This document shows, piece after piece, positions 33,277 through 46,100 of a stretch of 64,000 bases of DNA. The notes beneath the pieces were generated by a model, which had not been told where the DNA came from, searched no databases, and saw only the letters and a list, made by a program, of their open reading frames with translations. Position 1 is the first letter of the stretch, and the number at the start of each line of letters is the position of its first letter. This DNA is from Brugia malayi (taxonomy: Eukaryota > Nematoda > Chromadorea > Rhabditida > Onchocercidae), in NCBI RefSeq assembly GCF_000002995.4, contig NW_025062477.1, positions 8,094,649-8,158,648 of the forward strand. The letters are read 5' to 3'. Made by a program: the position numbers and the translations under genes.

Positions 33277-36200
33277 AATTTAGTCAAAACTAAATCATTT
33301 CATTACAAACGGAGTTTGGATTCTTAGCTAAATGTTTTCCTCTCACCGATATTTTGATCATTCCACCCAGTTTATTTTTAGGCAATCCCAAAATCTATTC
33401 AAATCTAATCTCTGGAAGAGAACTATAAACTTAAATTATAAGCATTAAGATCGATCCATCAACATAGAAGCAATTTTAAATCAAAAATTTTGTAGTTATT
33501 GAAACGAAATAGAAGAAGAAATTGTAACGAAAAAATAGATCCGCACATGATATCGTTCACTAATACACTTATCCTTTTGTTAGACTTGAGTTCACGTTTC
33601 GTTCTCATATTTTTAAATAAATATGAGTGTGTTGGGTTAAGAAATTTTAATCAAATTTAGTTTAATTTTCTTTAATTGATAAATATCCAGATTTAACATG
33701 AAAAAGCCACAGGTAAAATGAATTCGATCACAGATTAGTCAATACACACTGATAATATGTACCAGTCAACCCAAAACTCCTAAGATGAATCTCCGATTGT
33801 ATAAAACGCAAAAAGTGTTGCTGTCTTAGCAATGTACAAGAATCAGATCCCCACATAATGAAGTTTAAAAATCCTAAGAGAAACACCCGCGACAGAAATG
33901 AAATCATCTAATTTAAATGATAATCATATTAAAGCTGCCATATTACCGAGAAAATTCTGCGAGAATGAAGAACAATTCTTATTCACTGCTTATATACAAC
34001 AAACTATTATGCAAAACTGATCCCATAAAAACGAAAAGATTTTTGAAACGGAAAAATATTGAAGAGTTTTTATTTTCTGTTTAATGTTTACATTCCCGCG
34101 TGCTTGCATCTCCTTCGCATTCACTCGTCATAGGAAAAAAAAAAGGATGATGGTACTGTTATAATTATTCATAATTGTGAAGTGGTTATTTGTTAATTTA
34201 AAAGTCATTAATCATTAATTAGGTTAAACTTACTCGGAATCCATAACAACCATGCTAAAACTGTTTCAGTTGTAACATCTTGGCAATATTTCAGTATCTG
34301 GTTTCTGCTGTGAAGTTTCCCAACAGATCTGGTAAGCAGTTACCCTTTTCATTATCGATTCAAAGTAATCATATGGCTCATTCAAAACATCCTTCACCTC
34401 AGTCTATCACACCTTTGGCATTCATCTGATCAGTTATGAGATAAAATATCACATATTTTCTACGAAAAATTTTTCAAAGATCTAATGTTTCCGAACAGTT
34501 TTCAAATGAGCACGTTGATTGTTTAAATGCCATCGCGATTATGATCATTTACGGAGAATCGATACACACGGATGCATATCATATACATAAGAAACACTGT
34601 AAAGGAATAGAATGACGTTGGGATACTTTCTTGACGTGAAAGTATTTGTGAATTTGATGAAGACATTTTGGGAAGGCAGTGAGTGATGCTTAAATGTGTG
34701 CAAATGCTTATCAGCTTTTATACCTTCCTCTGTTAGTGATGTTACTACTATCGCATGTCGTGCAACAGAAATGCTATTAAGCATAAGCTAGCTGTGCAGA
34801 CCTGTCCGAGCGCTATGCTTCCGTCAATTGATAAGTCCTTTATTCAGCATTTTTAATTTAATATTTATGACGTGTTACATTTCATTTGTTTTAAGATTAG
34901 ATGCTTTGTCAGATATTCCGACAGATTCTGAACTCTTTCTTTCTAATTCAGATCTTCCAATTTTATTTTCAATCTAACTCAGTGAACTGACTTCTTTAAC
35001 GATTATAAACAACTTCTCTTGGTAATTAGTGTTATTTTTGAAATATAAACAACAGATCCTTAAAAGCTTCCTTTACTTTTTTATGAGAAATATTTTGAAT
35101 TCCTTCCGAAGAAATTATGATTTTTTATTTACTGCGTTTACTATTTCCAATATGTAGTTAGAAAAATTCTCGTTCATAGCTCTTGAGTTTAGTAAACTTT
35201 CAATTTTTTCAAAACACATTTTTTTTTATAGAAATGATTTTATGTTGTAGTCTTGATTTCAAGAGTATCATAACTTTTAGCCCTAATTTTTAATAACAGT
35301 TGTTTTCTAATTGCGACACCATGTCGTAATTTACAATACAACAGCCAGCAATAGCAGCTATCTTCCAAATAAATGCATGTTGAATTCCTGCTTTCAAAGA
35401 TTTCATGTAAAGGAAAGTTCATTAATTCCATACAAAAGAATTTGAAAAAAAAAAAGTGTTCCATTAAAATTAAATCATATCAGGCTCCATTAAAATTAAA
35501 GCCTGAGCTAAAGTAAACATTACAATAATTTAAGGTTTAAATAAAAAGATATTTCGGAGATTTAAATATATGAAATAAAAAACATCGACATCTGCACTGT
35601 TCAAAAAACTGATAAGTTAGAAACAAAGTGAGTTAAGTCCGAATCTGAATTGTTCAAAAGAAGATTTTTCCGACATCCAAATTTATACTTGCGAACATTT
35701 GTATGACTCGAGCTTATCTCCCCTCCTCCCTCTTTTTACTTACAAGCATTCGAGCAAGGAAATTACATCTAAAGCAATTATTCTTAAAAAGACAAAAGAT
35801 GGGTTTACTTTAAAATTTTTTTACTTGAATCCCGCTAACCCGCTATTTCTCGACGGTGGATGAGAAATGCGTTTTAGAATTGGATCATTAACTCGTCAAG
35901 TGATTTAAATCTCAGTGATTTATTTATTTGTTTGAAATGAGGATTAGTCAGCATTGTAAATTAAATCCCAAAACTTCGGGCAAGAATTTGACTACAATTA
36001 CCATCACTGAGTCATGAAAAGAAAATCTGCTGAAGAAACTTATCATTAAAACTGCTGATCTTGCATTAAATGATTGAGGAACGAATAATAAAATGTTCGG
36101 AAATAATAACAAGTAATAGGAAGCTAAGATGACCGTAAAATAAAAGTGATAATGGATAGAAATTTTTTCTTTCATTTTCTTTTGCTTTACAAACAGTGTT

Positions 36201-38144
36201 TTCCAGAAAAAGTCTTAGTTTTATTCCATTGACCCTTTTTTTTTATTCCATTTTTTTAGGAAATAAATTCCTTTGAAAACATTTTGCACAACCTATTTTA
36301 AAAAAAAACAATCGGAATTTAACAAAAAAATTTGCAAATCAGTGAAGGAAATTTTTAATACATTTAAAAGGAGCTAAAAACAAAGTTCTAATTTGTTGAA
36401 CTAAATCTTTATTACTAAAATACTAGAAACTTTCTTAGTCATATAAGCACGTACCAGATTTCCCACATTAAAATTACCACACGGACTGTTTAGCGTGGAA
36501 GAAAAAAGACGAAAATGAATAACCTTTAGCCTCCCAATCTTTAAATACGACATTAATACTAAGACGAGGTAACATGAACTGCAATAGCAGTAATTGAGAG
36601 TTTAAAGAACATAAAGATTAAGTGGAATTATTCGTAAGTTTATTTCAAGAAGTTCTCAGAAATCATATTTGCAAGAGATTGCACACAGTGTTAGTTCTAT
36701 AACAGTACAAAATAGAAACAAGCAAATGGGAGGCTGAAATAACCATAAATTATGTGAAAGGTAAGAAATAGAAATGTCATATTTGAAAATGTGATCATCT
36801 TAAAGGTTAATGGAAAGCATGGTTTTGAGAAAAGATGAAATGTTTGAAAATGGCGCTGAAAGGTCACTAGCATGAAAATTTTATATAATGAAAAACAAAA
36901 GGAAATGTCCTAAACTATCTACCACTATTAATCGAGAACATCATTTTTTAGTGTCAGATTTTTTCCAAGAATTTCTTTTCCTAGAAAGAAACAGCAAGAA
37001 AGCATTCAAGTCAGTGATCATTTAAAAAATTTTTGAACTCAAACCTAAAAAAATGTTGTTTCAGTTGACATAATAATAAAATAAGGCGTTAATTTGCAAT
37101 CTTCAAGTTGATTAATATCGCTTCTCGAATATGCAAAAGAAGGATAGAACCAAATCATTTAAATTATTTTAAAACTTAATCCATTGACAATCAAACTCGA
37201 AAGTTATCTCGGAAATTTCCTCTGATGAAAACAGAAATTGCGATTATTTCAAAACCTGTATGATAAAAGATAGTGGGGAGGAAGTCAATCCAGTAGTACT
37301 AAAAAACACAAATTAAAAAAAAAAAATTAATCAATTTCTTCCTCTCACTTACATTACTTAAAAGATGCAATTATCTGTAACACTTATTCTTAAAATCTTT
37401 TATTCCCAAGCAATTAATATTTCCAAATATCTTTAGTGATATCAACAGAGCTAGTAGACTATCAAAATTTTCTTTCGAATTTTAAAATTTCTGAAAATTT
37501 CATAGATTCTAAGCATTCTTTTTAGGAAAACACGAACAAAAATTAAAATCAAAAGATAAGAAAACTACCTAGGACATATCAAAGTGTTGGGTTTACTTTA
37601 AAGTGCCTAAATCAATTAGATGCCCATTTTTCAAACGGGAGTCTGACCACTCAAGATAAGTGGATTAAATTAGTACTGCCGCCACTGACAAAAGGTTAGA
37701 ACGGGTCAAGCTGGAAAAAAAGAAAGGAGGAAACAAAAAAGTCAAGGAAATTGCTCTTAGGAGTTTGCAGCAATGTCGGAAGATAAAGTAACTTCATTTG
37801 TTTAAAAATCAAGTTTTATTTCCTATATTTACTTCTCCTGTTTCCTATATTTGTTTCGAAATATGCAAAGCGAAAAGGATTTATTTCTGCAAAAAAAAAA
37901 TTCAGGAAAACATGCAAAAAGCATTCAAATGTCACTAACTATTCTAAAAAAACTACTCTCCTCCCTTACAAAAGAAGGTATTTCTTGAATCAAAAAAAAA
38001 ACGAGTAAGAAAGAAGAATTAAAAATGATACTTAACTCTTTCCTGAATATCTAATCGTTGATCCGGAATTTAATAAAATAAGAGTGTCAGCAAGAGAGGG
38101 ATCATCAGAATAATTTGAATTCAGTATAAAAAGTACTGTAGGCT
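33277..38144. other. Long gene-free AT-rich stretch
   Basis: I find no frame with recognisable protein content on either strand and no RNA gene. Scattered homopolymer runs and isolated short frames only. May contain distal regulatory sequence. Confidence 0.45.
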
Positions 38145-38149
38145 GTACT
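38145..38149. repeat. Target-site duplication, left copy (GTACT)
   Basis: GTACT directly precedes the TGT that starts the solo LTR and is repeated directly after its CA end at 38733-38737. A 5-bp duplication is typical of integrase-mediated insertion of LTR retrotransposons. Confidence 0.7.
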
Positions 38150-38732
38150 TGTCGCGGATTTTAACATCGCGAAACACTAAACAAATGTTAACAATGCTTA
38201 ATATAGCAATCCATTGATGTCTTTTACAGTTCATCATAATGATTTAATTGACTTTTGATCTTATATCAATTCATATACTATGAGCATCTATCATGTAATG
38301 TCTATTGCAACTCATAGTAGCCATTTATCATAATGTCTAGACAAACCATTGTACTCTCTTTCGTGATATCCATTCAATTCATCGTGATATCCATTTTTAA
38401 ACCTATTGTTAAAGTTACTTACTATCATCCTTTGTACAAAACTGTCTAATTACAAACCGCTCCCACATTTTAACACATATAATGTAAGATAACTGCTATA
38501 TAAGGATCACCCTTGTTAAAAGATTTAGTATATGTGTAATTTATCGCTAAGGACCGACGATTCCAATTTCAATTGTTCTCTATCAACGTTTTGTCCTATT
38601 ACTTCTGCTAATAAAGAACTTGGATTATATTTCTGTTACCTCATGCATTTACATTTACATCCAAGACAATCTCCCTGCGATCAAACACCTCTCCCAATAT
38701 TATTAATTAAACAATAAAGACCTCCCACCACA
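38150..38732 (+). mobile_element. Solo LTR of a retrotransposon, 583 bp
   Basis: The segment begins TGTCGCGGATTTTAACA and ends CCTCCCACCACA, that is TG...CA ends, and is bounded on both sides by the identical pentamer GTACT. Inside, in the order expected of an LTR, are a TATA-type promoter (GCTATATAAGG, 38497-38503) and two AATAAA poly(A) signals (38610-38615 and 38713-38718). The first 25 bases carry an inner inverted pair (TCGCGG / catCGCGA). There is no second copy, primer-binding site or pol frame nearby, so it is a solo LTR left by recombination between the two LTRs of an element. BEL/Pao or Ty3/gypsy would suit a 5-bp duplication; the class is not decided. A 61-codon plus frame at 38532-38717 lies wholly inside it and is not a gene. 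Confidence 0.72.
38497..38503 (+). promoter_or_regulatory. TATA box within the LTR
   Basis: TATATAA followed by GG, about 110 bp upstream of the first AATAAA of the LTR. Position and sequence fit an LTR U3 promoter. Predicted only from sequence. Confidence 0.5.
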
Positions 38733-38737
38733 GTACT
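38733..38737. repeat. Target-site duplication, right copy (GTACT)
   Basis: Matches the pentamer at 38145-38149 exactly and directly abuts the CA end of the LTR. Confidence 0.7.
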
Positions 38738-38771
38738 AAAGTTAAATACTTCTACTTTCACAAAAGATTAG

Positions 38772-38817
38772 AAGTATTAAGAAATGTGTCATTCACAAAG
38801 TATTAAGAAATGTGTCA
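38772..38817. repeat. Short direct repeat, period 26
   Basis: AAGTATTAAGAAATGTGTCA occurs at 38772 and again at 38798, separated by a few bases. It lies 35 bp beyond the right target-site duplication of the solo LTR and is not part of it. Confidence 0.85.
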
Positions 38818-41800
38818 ACAGTTCAGAAATGTTCTACTCAAATACAGTTTATTGTCTAAAAAGACTGTTTTTTTTCCAATGGAAAAACATTAAAACTCTT
38901 TCATGATAAATGTGTACGCAAAATGCATATACGAGTGTTGGCGCAATAATAGTATATTTTTATTACTGGTAAAAAGTTGAATGGAATATGAAAATTAAAG
39001 GAAGAATTGAAATTTTTATTAACAACGACAACTAACTTTAGTTTTAAAAGTACTAGCCAATGCGGAAATGATAAGAGATTATTTGAACGCTGGATAACGT
39101 CTCCTTATTCACACAGGAATATACTATTTTTAAGTAATATTTTTTCCATTTAAAAAAGCTTTTACAGTTATCAAATCGATATTATCATCTATTGACACCG
39201 CGTACCTTGAAACAAAAACTGGAACACATAGCTAATTGCAAGTTAAAGAGAAGTGAGAGACAGGAGAGGAGAAAAGGATGACGACTGGAAAGATAACAAC
39301 TGTAACGTTATTCGTTCCTTTACAGGTTTGGATATGAATGTATCCATTGGTTTCTTTCACCGAACCCTCTCCAAAAGTGTTCGAAGAGGTAACGAATGAC
39401 GGGTGGGTACTTCGTTTGCATAAAAAGCGGAGAAGAATGGGACGCGCGATGTGCGCCATGGTCGAGGACGACACACATTCTTCCCTTCCCTTTATGCTTC
39501 TCGGAGCTTCTATCTAAAGCAAGCAGAATTTTATTTTGTGATGTACATATATATATATAATATATATATGGTTCTTCTTGATGATTCTCGCATCTTCTGA
39601 TACTTATTGATTCAGTGGTCATTAAATCTTATTCTATGTTTTTTATTATTCTTTTTTTTTTATTGTTTTTATTCTTATTATGAGTTTTTACTAAAAACGC
39701 TTGATCGCTTGTCATTATCATCTGGAGTCAAATGTAGTCTAATAGAAGAAAAAAACAGAAAGAAATATATTTTCCACATTTGATATCGATATTACATGAC
39801 ACTTATGTGCTGACCAGTCGGTAATTATTTTAATAGAGCTAGAAAAGATAAACGAAATAGGATCCTAGACAAGTATCCTTATATGTACCAATTTCTCAGT
39901 CATCTCTCAATTGTTGCACCGTCACTGATGTATGTACTCACGTGATTACATTGTAGATAAAAAGTTAAAAACAAGAAAAAGAACAATCATGTCTCACTAC
40001 TAGAAAATTTTTGACTAAAAAGCATGAAATCAAATTTGACTTTGTCTTGTCGATCATTTTATTTTCGGATTGATTCAAATACGGGACTGAGAACGGATGA
40101 TAGTTAGCAGTAAAGAATTATAATTTGATAGATAGTATTGCATTAACATGAAAGATAATTAAATACATAGTTTATCGATGTAAATGGAATAATAAGAAAA
40201 ACGACAGGTAAACAAATACGATTTCTACTTTTAGCTATATTTTACGCGGAATTCCTTGCCGGCTGCAATTGCATCATTTTCATATAATCCCGGACATATT
40301 TACTTTTGCAAGGATGCAAAAGTAATGACAGCTACAATTTTGTTAGTTTAGTTTGTTAGTTTCTTGACATATGGATAATCAGTGGATGATTCTCAATAGT
40401 AATAACATATTATTCCTTAAAAAAAGAAAAAAAAAACAAGTTTTTTTGGAATACTTTCACGATTCTAATCGCTCTCTTGATAAAAGTATCATTTCAAATA
40501 TTGCAATGATAAAAATTTACTGGTTGCTTAAGGCTCTTTAAATGAATCATTCATATCGAGCTAATGAAATCTTTACTGTTATCTTCCTTTCTTTATAAAT
40601 TATACGGTCTAAAAATTGCAAGGAATGCATTTAATTATGTTGTCCTCCAACTAACGCAAAAAGAAAAAAGAAAAAAAAAATTAGAAAAGGAAACTTCAAA
40701 GTAGACAATTATGCTGAACAACAGCATTCATTCTGAAAACTAAATGACTCGAAAACTCCGGCAGTTGAATTTTTGTACGATGCATTATGCTATTAAACAG
40801 AAAACTGTTTTGAATGAACTAGTTCCGAGACCGGTTCAGGTGAATAACACTTTCCGTTTACATCCATTCATTACAGTGATGCTTTTACATAAATTTATTT
40901 ATTAAGGTTTTTTAAATTTGAGCCATATGCACTACTAGCATGGAGCATTTGCCTAATCAGAAGTAAACGATCAATTATCTAAGCGTCCATATCTAAATTT
41001 GTCAATCCCTGGCTTTCAAACTAAGTGTATTTTTTAGAATGGATTAGATAGCTGAGGAAAAGAATTTCAGTAGCATTCTTTGTAAAGTGAACCAACTGTT
41101 GATAAACTACAGAGCAAGATTTCGAAGTATTGCAGACAATAACCGTCCGTTTGATCCTTTTTCAACTTACTTGAGATTCACCTGTATCCGTGGATGTTTT
41201 TGCAAACAGTAGAGAATTTCCATCCTTAAAAGAAAATTTATCGAAAACCGAAGAAACAACAACGATATAAATAATAAAGTGATGAATGTGGTGAAGGTCA
41301 TTCGACCGAATATGCTATAATTGTCCTTAATCGGTTATAAATTATTGTACGTTACTGAGAGCCTCCTATTCTATCTTATCCTTTATATCAGTTTCATCCT
41401 ATTTCGTTCCTTTACTCATCCGAATCCACTTGAAAAAACGAAGTTCAAGGTCGGACTTTCCTCTCGCAATCAACGAAAGACTATTCTCGGTTGCACATTA
41501 CATTCATATATCGTTTAAACTTCTTAAGGCTTCTGTCGTTTATTTCTTCTGGTCACTTGTAACATTAAAGATTTTAGAAGTATGTCAGTTTTAAGGTTTC
41601 AACTCCTCATTTCATTATGTACACAAAATTTTTCGACTGTAAAAAAGGATGGCAATCTGACTTCATTTCTATTTAGCAGGTTATCAAGAAACTTGAACTT
41701 GTAAAACTAACTCAATTATGCATAGTGAACTTCTAGAAATTCATGTTTATAGAATCTAAAAATATCAACTGCGCACGAATTGGAATCTACTGGAATTTCA

Positions 41801-42567
41801 AATGAAATTCTCCAAAAATAGATTTTCCTCATGAACGCTATCAGAATTTCAATCCCCAGTTAAGTTCAAGGTTTTCTGCATAATCTTAAATCTCTATTAA
41901 TTTGAAATTTCAGCCATTTACTTCTAATGAAACGGTACCCGAGATGATACCAATGAACAAATCTTCAATGCTGTTCGTTGTCCACTACTTATAACCAGAG
42001 CAGACAAAGGCAGCAATCCGGACTTCCTTCCGGTGACCTTGAAATGAAAGATGAAACGAAAATAGTATAATTACCCATCTGACGAATAATGAAAGCAGAG
42101 TGTGTGGAACAAAATTTACATCCGATAAATTCATTTGTTTACTATAAAGCAGTCTTAAACTTCGATTTTCTGTACGGGAAAAATGTAAGGATTTTTAAAT
42201 TAGCCTTGCCATAACATTTAACAAAATCAGAATGAATTAAGGATAAAAGAATAAAAATCTTGCACACCGAATGATCCTCCAGAAAAAGACTCGATAAAAA
42301 GAAATGGACTTCAAAAAACTTCATATGATTTCATGCAAAGTTTTATTTAAAATTCCTACTATATTTTGAAACAAAACTTATAAAAACCAAAGTTTTAGCA
42401 ATTTATGGCTTACAAAAATGGAACACATGAATCAATCTTTTTTGTATTCATTCAAGAGAAGCAGAAACAAGCAAAAAATGACAACAGTTATGACACTAAT
42501 ACAGGTAAATTGATATTAACATATAAAAATATTCTGACGCCTTCCTAAACCAAAAAGACCCCTCCCT

Positions 42568-42602
42568 CCCCCCCCCCCCCCGAAAAAAAAAAAAAAAAAA
42601 AA
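42568..42602. repeat. C14 tract followed by A20 tract
   Basis: Fourteen C, one G, then twenty A and an A-rich tail, preceded by CCCTCCCT. Long C tracts are rare in such an AT-rich genome. Simple repeat, possibly length-variable or a sequencing artefact. Confidence 0.9.
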
Positions 42603-43189
42603 GAAAAAAGACTAAATATTAGCTGTTCCTAAACTAGTCTTTAATTTGAATTAATCCATCACTATTTGGGCTTATTTTACCGAACCTACGCACGCAACAT
42701 TACTCAAAGAACACCTAACTAAAGCAAGAGACTCGCTTGAAAAGCACCAGGACTGAAAACGAAACATATAATCACCTGCTTCTAGTTCCATATGAATACA
42801 GAAAACAAACTATTAAAACCCCTTTAAAAAATTATACATAGAATATTGCCATATTTACAAATAAAATGAGACCATACGAGTAAACATAACAAAGTTTTGA
42901 AGGATTAAAAAAAAAAATCATCCGCAATGCAAATAAGAAACTCGCTTACTAAGTCAAAAAAAAAAAAATGAATGAGCAAAAGAAAATATTTTTTAAAATG
43001 AAAACTAAAGAACGACATTCAGTCTCTAAACCGAAAGCTTCCATGAATTTGACTAATGAGTTTTGGAAAAATCTAAACAAGATCCTGTCCTGAAAAGAAC
43101 AACCGAAATATCTAATTTGTACAGCCTCCTCAGATTAGCTTTTTAACTTACTCAAAAAAAAAAGCTTGATATGAAATTGCAAAACAACT

Positions 43190-46100
43190 CTAACTTGGCG
43201 ACAACGTGTCATCAAAGATTTGCATAAGAGCAGTAAATTCATGTGATTGTGACTTATTCATACGATCCGCCAATAATGCAGCTTTAACCCTTATATTTGT
43301 CAGTTGTTGCATACACCTGCAAGATAGCAAACTAATCGAAATAAAATTTGAAAATCAGGTTTTGAAATGAAAACACAAATTGAAAAGGCAGCATGGAATA
43401 TAGAACAGTTTCATTATTCAATTTACTCCCACAGATATTAAAAGCTTATGATTTTGCATGGTACGTAAATTTAATGCTAATATTTCTGAACCGCAAAATT
43501 AGATTCTACTTATAAGAACTTGAAACAAAGACAAACAATGTTTAGATATTTACTAAATGCTACAAACATCCAAGATGAAAGCAGATTACCATGGACCATA
43601 TGTTCACATGTACTCCCAATCAGTTATTTCAGACGTATTATTCCCTTCACTTTTTCGTTACAAAATTAGCCTGAACTAACTTTATACATTTATTGTGTCG
43701 CTCTTCAGCAGGAATATCGACACCAATTTGAAAACGACGATGAGAACCAGTGCGAATCACATCTCCACAACCCGTAATTATTGCCCTGAGTGCACTTAAT
43801 GCTACCTAAAGTGATTTATTTGAAATATGTCTTATAAAATTGCAATCATTTAAAATGAGAATATTAAAAAACACTGAACTCTGAAAATGAAGAAATGAAT
43901 TTGAATTTCAGATGTCGAATGAACTTTAAACCGTTTTTGCATTTCAAAATGCAAAAAGTTTCCAGAGAATCCATCATGAAAATGCAACATCTTATGATTA
44001 ACAAATTTTTTAGGAGTAGAAAAAATCTATTTCACAGTCTTGGCAATTAATGAATAAGGTTTAAGATGTGGGAAAATGTTTAGAAATCTTTAAAATCGCG
44101 GCTTCATCACTGCGTCACGCATGTCCTCCTCATGCAGAAAGCAGAAATCAAAAATATCCGCATTTCTACCGCAATTCCAGTTATTTTAGAATAATGGGAA
44201 GAATTGAATGAGACTTAGATAAGTTTTGTGAATTTGTTTATAATTAACCTCCACACAATCTTCCTGTTTATTGGCGAATAGTGGCTCGATATATGGCAGA
44301 ATTGCAGTACAGAGTGTCAAATTCCAGACTGCAGGAATATGATTGAATGCGTCAATGAGTTCAACCAACACAGCTATATCATTGGATCGCGCAGCTTCTA
44401 TGATCGCTGCTTCACATCCACGTGTTCGCCAACAGCGTAATACGTCTTCTAGCACCACACGTCGTTGACTGATTATTATTTCAAGTTTATTTAAACCGGC
44501 AATTATATCATCTAAGTTAAATGGTTCGTTCGGTATTTCTTGATCTCGACCCCAACATGACTGCTTTCGTTGGCACTGACGTTTCATTTCATCATTGCCA
44601 CCAAAAGCATGGTTCTTCTCTTCCTAAAAATTAGTAATTTAGTGAAGTAAGAATTCCTAGAAAAATACTGCAAAACTCAGGAGTTCCACTCAGTAACACC
44701 GAAGTCATTGGAGTTTTTAAAAAACTCAAAAAAAAATTTCAAATCTATGAGATTACAAATCTGAAAGACCTTTTTTCTAGAGACGGTACATCGTATATCC
44801 GGCATTGAATTGGTTATTTCTATTGCTGTCGCTGAAGAAAAATATGATTAAATAATTTCAGCTATTTATTTTAGAATAATGGGAAGAATTGAATGATATT
44901 TAGATCAGCTTTGTGATATAATTCGGACATAATGAAAACTAAAATTCACTACCGTAAGAATGTCCTCCTTTTCGAGATGATAAATTAGACTGTGATGTGC
45001 GCAGTATTATACCACCTGCCTTTCGCGTACTACTGGCAACTTTCGCGTGGGTCAGTCTGAATTAGTTGTAAGATAAGGAGAAAGCCTCTAGCTTTAAGCT
45101 ATCTAATTTGTATGTCTAAATAATTAAATATTTAAATCCTGAATTCTATTTCTGTTCAATCTATCTAGATGGGACGTAAAAATGAATTTTTCCGAAATAA
45201 ATTTCATTATTCAAAGTTCAAGTTAATGCGTTATTTAGAACAAAGCTATCACTGTAATTCTAGTGTTCTAATGATGTAATTCAATACCAATACAGCAGTT
45301 TTCAATACCGACACATCAAAAGTGCCAATCCACCCATAATAAGGAATAGTTAACCAACCCACATCATTACAAAATTACTTGAATTCGAATAATACAGAAG
45401 CCCACATAATACAGAGGTCATATAGAAGCCCACAATCACTTACTTCGAATTTGTATCATTTCGCTTACTCTTCAATGCTTTTGCTTTACCAGGCATAGAA
45501 ATAAGTGTCGTCAGTGGTGTAGTTGTCGTAGTCATAGCAACAACTGCATTCTGCAATGAATCCTCACTGTAATGTCTATTTCATGAACAAAAGTTCGATT
45601 TTTCATCTATGAAGATAGTTCAGCAAATTAATTTTCATTCTCCAAACCGTTAAATGTTCCTGAGAGTTATCAGACCGTTCAATCATTAGTTAATAACATA
45701 AATAACTTCACGCAAGACAAGTGGTTGAATTGGATCAATCCAAGAAACTTCTCATCATTTCTGCTAATAATTTGCAAAGAAAAAAGAGAGCAAACAACAA
45801 TATTTCGTTCCGTCGTAATGGTTAAGACAGGAAATGAAGGTATCTAATCTGACTAAAACCAAATTACTGCAAAGTAAAAAGTAAATTGAATATAAATGCT
45901 TTGCATGTAAGGAATCGAAAATATTTTATGATGTCAAATAACCAAAAAAATCAAACGGAAGATATTACCTCTTTCTAGAAAAAATGATAATAAAACAATA
46001 AAAAGTCTTAAGGTAAGGCTTCTCAAGCTCCATAAATAATATTGTAATGCAGGAAAGAAACCACAAGTTTTCTCATTTAGTTCGCGTGAATGGAAAATTT

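Larger units (their letters stand above)
38738..43189. other. Gene-free stretch downstream of katanin p80
   Basis: AT-rich. Holds a short direct repeat (38772-38817), a less AT-rich patch at about 39230-39500 in which open frames run on the minus strand without a known family, an AT dinucleotide tract near 39546-39570 and the C14/A20 tract near 42568. The right end is the 3' flank of the katanin gene. Confidence 0.45.

Noticed and set aside
38532..38717. 61-codon plus-strand ATG frame after a TATA box
   Set aside because: It lies entirely within the solo LTR and has no gag/pol or other family content.
36000..41000. Full-length retrotransposon around the solo LTR
   Set aside because: No second LTR, primer-binding site or reverse-transcriptase frame within several kilobases on either side.
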